Source: Pieris napi
Lineage: Eukaryota; Arthropoda; Insecta; Lepidoptera; Pieridae
Direction of reading: 5' to 3'
DNA: 64,000 nt
NCBI RefSeq assembly: GCF_905475465.1
Contig: NC_062249.1
Location: 6,460,501-6,524,500 of the forward strand
In this document: positions 13,606-25,400 of the stretch, piece after piece
Layout of the letters: the number at the start of each line of letters is the position of its first letter
Numbering within the stretch: position 1 is the first letter of the stretch
Made by a program: the position numbers and the translations under genes
Notes under the pieces: model-generated
What the model was told of the DNA's origin: nothing
Seen by the model: only the letters and a program-made list of their open reading frames with translations
Database searches by the model: none

Positions 13606-16600
13606 TAATATTAGAAAAATGTTTAAGAAAATGAAGAAGAAAATTTGGCTTTATTTATTTAACTTTTATTGTCAACGTTCCTTTATTGTTGGTTACATCG
13701 GAATTTAATAATTGCAGAATGAAGTATGTTAATCGGAAGTTCAAGAACAAAACACAATTTAAAATATGTACTGTTTACCAAATACAATGGATATTGAACA
13801 CATTAAATGACGTGGGAACGTGTTGAGACAAATCATAATAGTTGCTGCCAAGGTCTTTGTGTAAACTACATTTATCAAGCAATAATTATCTAACACTCAA
13901 AAACACGCTTGAGATATGATCGTATCTTATTTTTAGAAAATTCCTACATCTATTACAATATTTATCTATTATAATTTCGTAATAGTTAAACATAAGGAGA
14001 AAATGATAGAAAAGAAAAATAACAAATTATTGAATCGATTCAAATTCCTTTCTTGTCCATCAACTAAAGTCTTGTTAGTTGTTATATTATAATAAATGTT
14101 TAATTTTATTGGACCCTGCGTAGTCATTTCCTTTTATAACGTGCTCCATATATAGGTACATATATCCAATGTAGGGCCCACACCCCACAGAGTGGCAATT
14201 TAATTGTTAAGGGGCTATTGGAAAATTATTTAGAATATGAATTTTAGCGTTTCATTATATCTTTTGAAAATGTGCTTACTGTGTTTCGTAATAATTTCCT
14301 AGCTATTACTTCCTAAAACCTTTCGTTTAAGTTTCTTAAGTGAACAATTCAACATTTTAATATTAAAATTGTGTATGTGACATACCTACGGGGGCAAAAG
14401 AATTTTAGAAAGGCTAAGCACTAAAAAGGTTGGGAAACACTTCTCTAGGAGAATTATCTGCATTCGCCGTATGCCTGAATATATATTATTAATAATGTTA
14501 TCAAAGAAGCTTAAGAAAAAATACACTAAACCTTGTTTATGCCAGGAACCATAGCATTTTAACAACTCATAGTTTTTTACTATTGAGGTAATATTTAACG
14601 AGATACAATTTACTATTTTGGAACACCTCATAAAAATACCATTACAATTTCACAACAGATAACGACACAATGTCTTCTGATAATTGTACAGTACAAATAC
14701 AGGTTTAACACGTATCTTAATTCGATGTGCATGCGAATACGGGGATAGAAAATAGGCTATATAGAAACGTCAATTGGTTAAAGGAAACGTCCAAAAATTT
14801 TTGGTGTTCAATTCAGGTAACATTCTAATTAAATTAACAGAAATATATTATTTATGAACATACAATAATTTATGTTCGATAATTATTAGCATGGTTAAAT
14901 AGAGTGGTGTTTTCTAAATTAATTACATTAAGTAGGTTACACTGTACATTAAATATTTTAAATGTGTTAAATTAACTTTTATATTATACTTGTTGTAGTA
15001 CGACCTTCTTTAAATTCATTAATTTCACGAAATAGCAAATCGGCAAACATATCCTTCTTCCTTTCCTTATCTATAACATTATTGCATTTTACGTATTGAC
15101 ACTTTTAAACGATCGTATACCGTGCAGTTCATACGTTTTTAATGACCTTAATAATTATAGACGAGGCCCGGCTACGGATGGCTAAATTATTTTTATATAT
15201 AGGAAATAATTATAGCCTACTCAGGGATTATGTACCTAATAAAAATATTTAACGTAAAATAGGACCAGTATTGAGTTTATTCTACTTACCTTTTTATACT
15301 ATTAATATATAGAATGGCAAAAAAATACAATTTATCTAGAACTTTTTAGTATTATTTTGAGTTAGCAGTAAACAAAATGGTGTCTAAAACATAACAGCAA
15401 ATTATTAAAATCGTTTGCAAACTGAGTTTAAAAGTTCAAGAATTCGAATGTCATTTACCTACGACGCTCTGTGTTGTTTTGTTCAAAATTGTTGCCTTAA
15501 ATAACAAAAGAACAGCTCAAATACGGCTGTGTGTAGTTTTTTTTGACCATGTTTCCAACACACATACACGGAACTACGTTGGCCTTCTCAAATATATAAT
15601 AATGATAAAATGTACTTTTTCTACAGCCCGATTATGGGATGAAATTTAGCTCCTTACGTAAGTAGCTATCTATACTATTGTATCAATATATTTTATTAAT
15701 TAACAGCGCATTCAAATTCAAAAGGTATCGTGGCTTCTGTTGCATTCAAAACGAATAAAAAAACTAAATAAGTACCTGTGTATTTACAGTGAAAACACTG
15801 TATATATAGTAAATTTACAGTTGTATTTTCATTAGAATAACAGACAAATATGATATATACTTGTAAGTTGGTGGAAGCGTTATAATTGAGCACATATTTT
15901 AGTTTTGAGTACTAATCTGTCAATAAAACTAATGTTAATTGTATTTCATACCTTAATTTTCCTTAATTTACGATAACTTATACATTTTCACTTGAACACT
16001 AACACATGCGACACAGATAGCAACCAGTTTGCAACTGAATGTTACCTTTGAATGAAATGGCTTTACAGTTTCTTGTTGAATAAAATTTATTAATATGCGC
16101 CCGAGTGCCAATTAGTATACAATATTGGAGTGTTTTTATATTGTTTTTGACTTATGTTTTTGGGATTGTTCAAAGTCAAACCGATCCTCTTTTAATGATC
16201 CGTTAATCGTAATGAATATAAGTCGTAGTATTTTAGTTTTATTTTAATGGGATTTGAAACGGGATATTTTTATTACTTCAAAAAAGCTCGGGTCAAAATA
16301 ATTTAAATTTACGATGAATTTACATAAAAATATCATGAATTATACACCCAAACCTACGTCAAGGACCACAATACCTTCTGGTGAAAAGGTACACACCGTA
16401 AAAAAAACAGTTTAAAAGTTTTTAAGATCATATTCATACAAACTGACGCGGCCGGGGGACTTCATTTTATAATATGTAAGAATCTTTCGCAGTAAATACC
16501 ATTGCTATTATCAGTTAATTACGATTGCAGCAATTTACAACATGAAATAAGCGTGTGATTAAGCGTTACGTATAATTATTGTTTTACAATGTTTTTAACA

Positions 16601-16984
16601 TGACATTTTTATTTTATTTTTTATTTATTCACACTTTGTTGCTTTATAATATAAATATTTAACATAATTTATTTAATATTGCCAAAAAAGGCAACAATGT
16701 AAGAAAAGAATTTTTTTTTTATCAAATTACATAAGGTAGGCAAGAAGTGCAACATTTTTGCATGTACATATTACATATAGTTGTTAAGAAAAAGAAACTA
16801 AACAGGAACAAAAAACAAACAAACTGATAAAGGATACATAAAAAAAAATTAATGTTATTATACTGGGTGGAATTTTTAACACAACTTAAAAAGTTTAGTA
16901 ACATTGATTACATAAGTTTTTATATAATTAATGAGAAGTAGAAGGTACCAAGTGCCTTAGTACAGTAAAACACATTATTTACTG
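13606..16984. other. Gene-free AT-rich stretch
   Basis: No coding region, tRNA or clear repeat was recognised. Short frames at 14386-14631, 15696-15893 and 16722-16904 have no recognisable motif or splice support. Confidence 0.5.
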
Positions 16985-17205
16985 AAACGCGTGTGGCTCC
17001 CTGAGGTCGTAGGTTCAATCCGTGGCTGTGCGTACCAATGGACTTTCTGTCGCAGACTAGCTCGTACGGTGAAGGAAAATATCGCGAGGAAACTGACATG
17101 CCTTAGATTCAAAATTCATCAACCACCACCATCACCAATTTGTCTATTAAAAAAAGAGATACACAAAGTTGAGGCCTTGACCTAAAAGGTTGTAGCTAGG
17201 GACTG
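16985..17205 (+). repeat. Diverged tRNA-derived SINE
   Basis: Contains CTGAGGTCGTAGGTTCAATC (B-box), GGCTGTGCGTACCAATGGAC, ACGGTGAAGGAAAATATCG and ACCTAAAAGGTTGTAGC in the same order as the intact SINE at 44556-44860. The tRNA A-box region is largely lost. Confidence 0.65.
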
Positions 17206-17455
17206 CAATTCCGATCCCGCGAGATCTCCTGCGGAAAGAAATTAAAAATAAAATCAAAGGACGGGATTGAGAGGGTAGCTGGATGAAATTGGATGACGGT
17301 GGCAAAAAAGAAATTAAAGTGTTTCCACTCCAAGTTGGAGGTGGCCTTCTCCCGGACAGGGGTCGCATCTTAGAGTAGGTATTTTATATCTATTTTTGTT
17401 AAAAGTATGTCAATAAGATGTGGACGAATAAAGGCTTATAATTATTATTATATTA
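17206..17455 (+). repeat. Possible non-LTR retrotransposon 3' end
   Basis: GC-richer than its surroundings and ends with ATAAAGGCTTATAATTATTA and a TTA/ATT tail, a layout common at 3' ends of insect LINEs. No reverse transcriptase motif is present. Clade not assigned. Confidence 0.4.
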
Positions 17456-17766
17456 TCAGATTCCCTTTTAAACGCCTCCACTGCTGGTAATGAGATTAAC
17501 ACCGCAACAGAAAACTAAGATGAAATACCTCTTTCAATGATTGTAGAGGATTAGAATTTTCGTGCTGCTGCTATAAAAAGAACAACACGACTCTTTAAGA
17601 GGAATTAGAAGAAACTCTAAGAGCAGCTAAATGTTCATGTGTTTCTGCAAGATTAGATAGATTAGAGTCCCTCATAAAAAAGAGATGAATCTATATGAGT
17701 GTGTTGGAGCAAGGGGTAATTTTTTACAGTTCCCTTATAATTAGCTTACTCACTCTGGTGCAAACC

Positions 17767-17892
17767 AGTATTGATCCTGAGAGGGTATTTTCAGCTGCCT
17801 GAAACATAGCGACTAACATAAGATGCCGCTTATCCGACAGAACTCTCCATACTCTTTGCTTTTTAAGAAGTTATTTCCAAAAATACTCCTAA
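17767..17892 (+). pseudogene. hAT transposase C-terminal relic 2
   Basis: One frame reads SIDPERVFSAA, an in-frame TGA, NIATNIRCRLSDRTLHTLCF, then LRSYFQKYS and TAA at 17890-17892. PERVFSAAG..VT..R.RL....L..L.FL...F is the conserved hAT C-terminal dimerisation block, so this is the last ~40 codons of a dead transposase. The TGA replaces the usual glycine after AA. It belongs to a different hAT lineage from the relic at 7881. Degraded hAT sequence may extend upstream to about 17510, but I could not hold a frame there. Confidence 0.8.
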
Positions 17893-18103
17893 ATATCTAG
17901 GATAGAAGTAATTCTGGAAATCATTATTTATGCACCACAGTATTAAACTAACTAATTAATACATATGTTTCGTAATTTATAAACAATTAGTTAATAAATA
18001 ATAGGACCAGTTATAATAAATATGAGTAACTATAATATTTATCTTAAATAGTGTCGTATTAATTAACGTCATAAACACATCTTAGTACTTTTTATTGTTT
18101 TAG

Positions 18104-18487
18104 TTGTTCGATTTAAACAAATGGTTTTCGAAAACTACCACGAGATCTCGACTCGAGATTGCATTCACTAGTTGTAGCGCCACTGTTTTATTAGATTATT
18201 TATTGAGCACTTACCTGGGACTCGAACTGGTTACGAAAAATCTTCTTTATCAAATGAATGACACAACAATAATTTATTATCTGGATTGTATTATCTTTGT
18301 TAGAAAGCATATCACAAATTTTATTTACAAATACAAGTCAGAACCGATATTCCTGAAGGGTTCTGTATTTGCAACGTGTATATTTAGTTTCATTACTAAA
18401 CAATATTTGGAGTTTGCTGATGTTCAGATTTATTTTGGGTTATTGGCAAAAATTTATCACAAAAATGTGTCAGTTAAGATAATGTGA
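18104..18487 (+). CDS. Hypothetical 127-aa open frame
   Basis: An uninterrupted frame preceded by a good acceptor-like TTTATTGTTTTAG (ending 18102) and ended by TGA. It contains hydrophobic stretches (for example CIFSFITKQYLEFADVQIYF) but no motif I recognise. Its length is only marginally beyond what an AT-rich 64-kb window gives by chance. It could be the 3' exon of an unrecognised gene or noise. No upstream exon was identified. Confidence 0.2.
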   Translation: MFDLNKWFSKTTTRSRLEIAFTSCSATVLLDYLLSTYLGLELVTKNLLYQMNDTTIIYYLDCIIFVRKHITNFIYKYKSEPIFLKGSVFATCIFSFITKQYLEFADVQIYFGLLAKIYHKNVSVKIM

Positions 18488-21400
18488 TACTGTTTATGTA
18501 ACTAAGGTTTTAAGAAAGAAATACAAAATATTCATTATATAATTCATTTATTTAAATTGTATAGTATTCACATTGTCGCTACAAGTTTCAAGATGAAACA
18601 GCAGCGTAACATACAAAATGAGAACACAACTTTACAACGTAACTAGGGTCAAATGCAGCGGTCGAACGAAAGCTATACAGAGTGTTTCGAAATATAGTTA
18701 GCCATCAACGTTTTTTGCTACAAAATTCGAAGAACGTTTTATACGCTTTAGGGCTTAACATACCCGTGACTCTCTGTATATAGTCACTAGACAATTGCTA
18801 TATGTAAATTGTGATATAGCAAAAACTTATAATTAATTAAATGTACTTGGCAGTAGCGATGCGAGACTTCCAACGAAAAATGTTTAATACTGATCAATGT
18901 TGCGGATAGCTTACAGCGCCATCTGTGTTAGACAAGTGGAACCAAAAGGTATTTACACACTGGATAATTTAAGCTATTGAAACGACATAAAAACCAACAT
19001 TTGGACGGAATTTGTAAGTAGATTATGGAACATTATATCTAAAACTGTAGATCACAAAACTTATACCGACATCAGCCTCTTTGACTTTTACGAGAAACAC
19101 ATCTTAATCGAGTAATTTGAGTTAAAATTATTGCTTAAATTGAATTTTTTTATCACAACAGATGGCGCTGGTTAAAATAAGCTATCGACGTTCATCGATT
19201 GGCCGTACTGAGCCACACTAGCCAACATTCAGTAAAAAATAATCTATAGTAATTGACTATATACCTTAAACAGCTATTGGGTAAAAAATAAAACTAGTAT
19301 CGCCACCTGACTGTACTTAACGACCACTACGATCTATTGAGCATAGTAAAATAAAAGGCAGTCAACTTAATCGAATGCTACATTGAGTATAGTGTCACTG
19401 AGAGAAAGAGCGGCAATTTCGGACTCCATTATTAAAATAAAACAGGATAACCCATTGTTATTTTTCGCATGTTGCTTATTCATGATCAAAGCAGAAAATA
19501 AATCTTCATCGTCTGAGTGACCGCCTATATGCAAAATATTAAATTCATACATAAAGCTTGCCAGTGATGAAAACTTAAATTCATCACAGTATTCAATTTA
19601 GTTACTAATTCTAGCTATGCATATTTTACGCCTAGTTTAACGATTTTTAGTAAATTTCATTATTAACTGATTGTGCGTTTAATGTTTAATTCATTATTTG
19701 TACAAATACCATAACACCACACAAAAAACGCATTTATACAACAATTTTGAATCACAGATGTCGCTACTGGCGAAATTGTAAACAAAAGACAGACATATTT
19801 TATTGTTTACTAATCGCGCAACTAGCGAACCCAAAACTAAATTGCACTTCCAATTTTCACCACTGGCAAGCTCACAATCACAATGTATAAAACATTACAC
19901 TTACGTATCACGTAAACAAAGAAAAAAAATTAAAACTAAACGAAAATGCATATGTGTATACAAATAATTAAATAGGCCTTTATCGGTACATAGGAAGACA
20001 AACAAGCGATTAAAAAACTGTCAAACATATTGCACGGGTGGGGGTGTACTTAGAAATCATCATTTACTTATAATGAATACGTTCTTATCAGTTCGTTTCT
20101 TATACTACGACCATCTATTTAAAATTAATAAGTACACCCTATATACATATCGACAGTGAAACTGACTAAATCTTATGTATTTTTTTTTTCAATATGTAAT
20201 ACGAAAATCTATACTTCACAGTCAAATAGTGTCAAACTGTAAAATATAATTTAAAACCATGGTTCAAGTTAGAGAACAAAATAAATGCAATAAATAAATC
20301 ATTTATCTTTAAGTGAGAAATTATAAAAAAACAAATTTGAAAATAATATGTTCACTAATCCTTGTTCGAGCACTGATATATTTGACCATTCGTAAATAAA
20401 GGAACCATATTTTGTAAATAAAATGCAGTTTATGTACTAAGTTAGCGTGGTGTAGATTATTTCATACTAATTTGATACATCCCGATTAAATAACATTGTC
20501 AAATCTTTTCTAAGACAGAAAGGTTCATCAAACAGAAAATGTAATAGTAAAAATAATCTAAACCTGCGACAATTCGATAGATTGGCCGATACATTAAAAA
20601 TACTACAACTGTTCACTGTATACATCACAACTATACTATACAAACAAAATCGCATAGCTTATCTTAATTAGAAGGCCTTGTATCTATCTACCCTTACGTC
20701 CAAGAATTCCAATAATAAGGTCACCGTTTCACTATGAAATACAGCGAATTATATCACTCGGAAAAAACTACAAGACTTATAAAATAAAAATTTGATTCAG
20801 TAGAAAATTGTTTAGTCACACACAACAAATCGCTAATACTAGCGAGAGACTTTTTCATTTGACTCTTATTCGCTAACAAAGATTAATTCCATCGAAATCT
20901 CGTTATGCCACTGTCTTTTTTTTAAATTAAATAAAGTGTCTGTGGATTAAAATAGGTGAAATATATACTGAAAATAGCTCACGGAGTATTAAAATGGTTA
21001 GTAAAATTTTTATTTGACATTAAAAGTTAATTGCATTGCGAAAAGTAAGTGGCATTTGAGATTTGACGAATTATTGCCGAGCGCGTGAAAAATTCATCTC
21101 TCGAATAAAGTCGTTCGGTTTGTTTAAAGAGTATCCTTAAACAGTGGTCGAGGTTTCTAACACTAAACCAGACTTAGTAGGCACTAACATTGTCCTTACG
21201 GTACATATACAATATAGAAAACACGTAAAACACGTTAGGTTATTCGCACAATTCCACTAAAATTTTCGTATTTATTTACGTTCGTAGTCTTTATTTTATT
21301 ATTGAGATCAATTTTGCCACTACGCACTAGGTTAAACGCCGAGCGATGTCTAGCAGAGTCACCATTGCCTCAAGTTAAAAAATAAACTCCACTGTAAGCC

Positions 21401-22352
21401 CAAAACATCATCAAAATTTAGCTATGCTTTTGCTAACTGTACCGTGCGCAAATACTAAATCAGCTACAGGTTTGGCGCCATCTATTTACAGTGCAGTCTA
21501 CTTCCTAAATTAATTATAAATAGGAACATGTAACTGAGTATACATAGAGAGGCACAATATTACTACGATCAATTGAAACAACAAAACTTTCGATGTTCGG
21601 TTTTCTTATGAATTCCTAATACTGGGGCTGTCACTAAGGACCGATATAAATTGAGGCACTTTAATACTTTGATATCAATCCAATGCCCGCTGAAATTCCT
21701 TATCCCAAATAAAACTACACGTTGGAAATCACCGTAACGGCAATGGTGACTAACTTCACTACTAAATCACTGTCTGTGAACAATAGATGGCGCGTTTTTA
21801 AATAGCTAATGTCACTGTCACTTCACTATTTTTGGTCACTTTACACCACATTAGAGAGCGTGCTATTACGAATATATACATAGCACTGTTAAAACCAATT
21901 AGGTCACATATAAAACTTGGTCAATATGTAAAAAAAATACAGAAGTAAATAAAACCGTTAATACTTAACTAAAAAGTGCTATAAATCATAAGTAGCTGTC
22001 GGATATTTGGCAGTCAACTACTTTAATAGCACGCACTCTCAAACCAGTTACTGACCAACTTAGTTACACATATTTGAGCTTTACTTTTCAATACTTAACA
22101 CATACACAAGATTGACACCTAGTAAAAGTCTTTCGAGAATAATTTGTATCGGAAAATGTCACGTAAAACGTGAATATATTCCATACGAATCGGTTTCCCA
22201 AATTATAGGGAGTATGAATAGCGACTAATATAATTCTTGCTAACGAATTTGTATCGAAAATTATCACTATTATCAAAGTATCTCTTATCTCTAAGTATGG
22301 TCAGCAACCAGTCACTGTTCACCGACACTAGCTGGCGCTGAAGTCGAGCGTT
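18488..22352. other. Gene-poor stretch downstream of the DYRK gene
   Basis: Likely holds the 3'UTR and 3' flank of the minus-strand DYRK gene. Four AGATGGCGC motifs occur at 18916-18924, 19160-19168, 21475-21483 and 21785-21793. A minus-strand frame at 19367-19552, open further upstream to about 19597, contains ILHIGGHSDDEDLFSA but matches nothing known. Confidence 0.4.
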
Positions 22353-22496
22353 TCAGACGAGATGGTCCCGGTCGTCGAGCGAGGCGTCAGAGTCCCTATC
22401 CACGCGCAACTCCCGCTCGAGGTCAAGGCTCCGACGCTCAAGGTCAAGCCGGGTGGGGCCCGGGACCGCGCGCCGCGGCGCTTCTAGCGACGACAC
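22353..22496 (-). CDS. Dyrk2: Candidate alternative last exon of DYRK
   Basis: Acceptor GTGTTTCAG followed by 47 open codons and TGA at 22353-22355. The product includes LEAPRRAVPGPTRLDLERRS, a repeated LDLER pair and a highly charged end DASLDDRDHLV. It is strongly GC-rich within AT-rich DNA and in frame with the internal GGC|GTGAGC donor of the preceding exon, so it may encode a second C-terminus. Otherwise it is a 3'UTR exon joined from the donor at 24015. Confidence 0.6.
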   Translation of the reverse strand: MSSLEAPRRAVPGPTRLDLERRSLDLERELRVDRDSDASLDDRDHLV

Positions 22497-25400
22497 CTGA
22501 AACACACCAACTGTTATGAGTCGTTTAGATGCCGTTGACATGCGAACACACATATAAAGGAAAAAAATACCCGTAAATATGGGTAGACATGCGTTAGGTA
22601 ATAAGTAAGTTTAAAACACCGAAAGAAATATGTGAAAAGGAAGGACGAAACTATTGCCGACTGATCTCATACAATAAATCTTTACTTTTACAATCTCACC
22701 AACAGATTACACGTTTGAGAAATGAAACGAAGGATCGCGTCGCTTGATTGTGATTGGTAAACGTCTCTCGATCAATCACAGCCAAACGAGGTTTAATCGT
22801 GAAACCACGAGTACAAATATAAATATTTTGAGTTAACTAATTAGTGTAAAAATTTGTATTTATTGTTCATGTGTGAAGAACGTTACTTTAATATATTTTG
22901 TTTACTAAGACGATCCTACAAAAGGGTAGTAAATATTATTTGTAATTCTAATTAATGTAATTGTGGCATTGCTTTTTTTCATTAAACATAAATCAGTCCA
23001 ATTGCACCGTTTTAAGTGTCATTTGTCACTTTTTATCAAACCGTAAATACAATTTTAAAGAATGATACGTTAGAGTAGTATTAGTTAAAATTGTGCGATT
23101 ACACTGATTTAGTTTTCATGAATATGTAGGGAAACATACAATTTTTCACTAATACAAACGGTATTAAGAGCTAAAAGTCTTGGGGTTTCAATATTGCCTT
23201 AAAAATCCCAATAACAGTATCATGCTAGGCTTCGAATATAAGAGATTGAATTAGAAAAGTAATTAAAGCAAGGTATATTATATATAAGAAGTAAAACCGA
23301 TAGGATAATTAGACAAATATTTTATACCATACCGTTTTCCTGAGCTATGTTGATACATTTCCTTTAGAAATAATTGATTTTGAAAAACAAATTCCAAACT
23401 GTTCATCATATATATTGTATAAATTCTTCCAATATGAATACCGAATTTTTGTTTGTTTGCAACAATACTTTAGAAAGAGATTTATATTTACAGATCCAAA
23501 AACAATTCGGATGACTAAGACTTAAGCTGTAATTTTTAAAACGTTCTTAGATTAGTCAAATTAGTATACTTATCTAACGATCGAATAGAAACATAAGAAT
23601 TTTCTCTGGCTTACCATGCACAGAACTTCGAAATAAATTTAGAAATGTTCATATTTTAATTTGTTATATATTATATATAACAAATTAATATATATATATA
23701 TATATTTGTGACGACGTCTAAGTACGCTGTATAAATTAAAGCCATAGACTCTATCTCTAACTCCCTTTCTACCTCCATACTCCTTCTTTTGAGAGATTTA
23801 ATTTTTATTAAATTTAATTTATTGTATAAGCTGGGAAGTCTGAGGCTCCTGATATACTGCTGCCACTGCATCAGGAGTATGGGATATATATTCGTATAAC
23901 TTGTTATGTCGGCAATAACTTATATAATATAATAATATTATTATTATCTTAAAAGACTATCCATTCTAATTATAATAGGCGTAATAGGCTAAATTCATAA
24001 GCAGCTTTCCTCACCTTAGCGAGGCGGCGTTGCGCGGGCGGGCGCTAGGAAGGTGCGGGTAAGTGGGGCAGCTTGCTTGCCCAGTACCGCGCATTGCCCG
24101 CGCCGCTGCCCGCGCTCACGCCGCTGCCCTCTTCCGATAAGGCCGCTTGGAGCTTCGCTTCTGCAATCACGAGTTATATAAGGCACAACTACAAAGATGC
24201 AGATACTAAGAAACTGGTGTATTTATTTATACTCATATTATAAAGAGTTTGCTTGAACGCGCCAATTTGAGGAAATACTTATATTGGAAGTAAGACATTG
24301 TTTTTGTGTTAGATAGTATTTCATTTATTTACTTAAAAACGCAGGGTATAGCTGGATGTGTATAATGTTGATACCCGCCTCTTTATGTGTATATAAAAAT
24401 ATAATATCTAGTTCCCCAACTAATACAGATTTAATCTAAAGAAGATACACTAACATTGTATTTATAATTAGCTCATATATGCATCTATGACAATGTAAAT
24501 ATAACACTACTTTAACGTCCATCAAACTTAAGTAAATGGACCCTGTGTTTGATCCGACTTACGATGAATTTACTTACTTGCTTCAAGAAAAACATCGTGA
24601 AAAAACCGACATGTCTTATAAGGCAAAAAATCGTGTTAAGGAAAGCTCAATAAACAAATGCAATCTATGGTTTTGTAACACCGCATATTGTCTCTATAGT
24701 ATCTCTCTAATTAATCTAATAAAATTAACTTTCTGCTGCATCCACAAATTTATGATTTATAAAATAATGTTTTTATTAGTTACCTTTAACAATCATAATG
24801 CTATAATAATCTAAATTCGTTTATACAATAATAATATTAATACATAAATAAACAATTATTTACCGCGTGTAAATATGGCGGTGTACTCACTGGCGACTTG
24901 CGAGGCATTGAAAGTGACGGGCGTGCGCGCGAGCGGCGTCCTAAGGGAACCGCCTCGCGCGCCGCCCGCCCCCGCTCCGCCCGCTACGCTCGTCCCGCCC
25001 GCCCCGCCTGATACGCTAGTTGACTGGAACAATTCAGTAAATTCAAAATTCCGTATTCGTGTTATAGTGAAATGGACTTACAATGGGCAGTGGGGTGGGC
25101 CACTTTTATTTTGTTTCGTTTTTAATGGTCGCTAAGAAATAAGTAAAATTTAGAAATGCCTAAAACGGTGAAATACTTGTTTTCCTAGAAAACTTCAGTC
25201 TAATTTAATTGGTTTTATTCAATATAAATTCTATGAACTTAAACTTAACTTAATTTCACATATCTAAATATAAGTACATATAAATAATTATGCTTTCACT
25301 TACGTATTCCAATTATTGTACTAAACAAAGTTGCCACTCAGAATAATAAAAAATAAATAAAGCGAAAACAATATTCGTCATCAAATAAATAAAAACTATA

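Noticed and set aside
24536..24814. 92-codon frame starting MDPVFDPTYDEFTYLLQE
   Set aside because: The start looks protein-like, but the frame turns into AT-rich low-complexity sequence. It lies on the opposite strand in a DYRK intron with no splice partners found.
24875..25135. Plus-strand Pro/Ala-rich frame
   Set aside because: Antisense shadow of the Gly/Ala-rich DYRK exon at 24891-25023.
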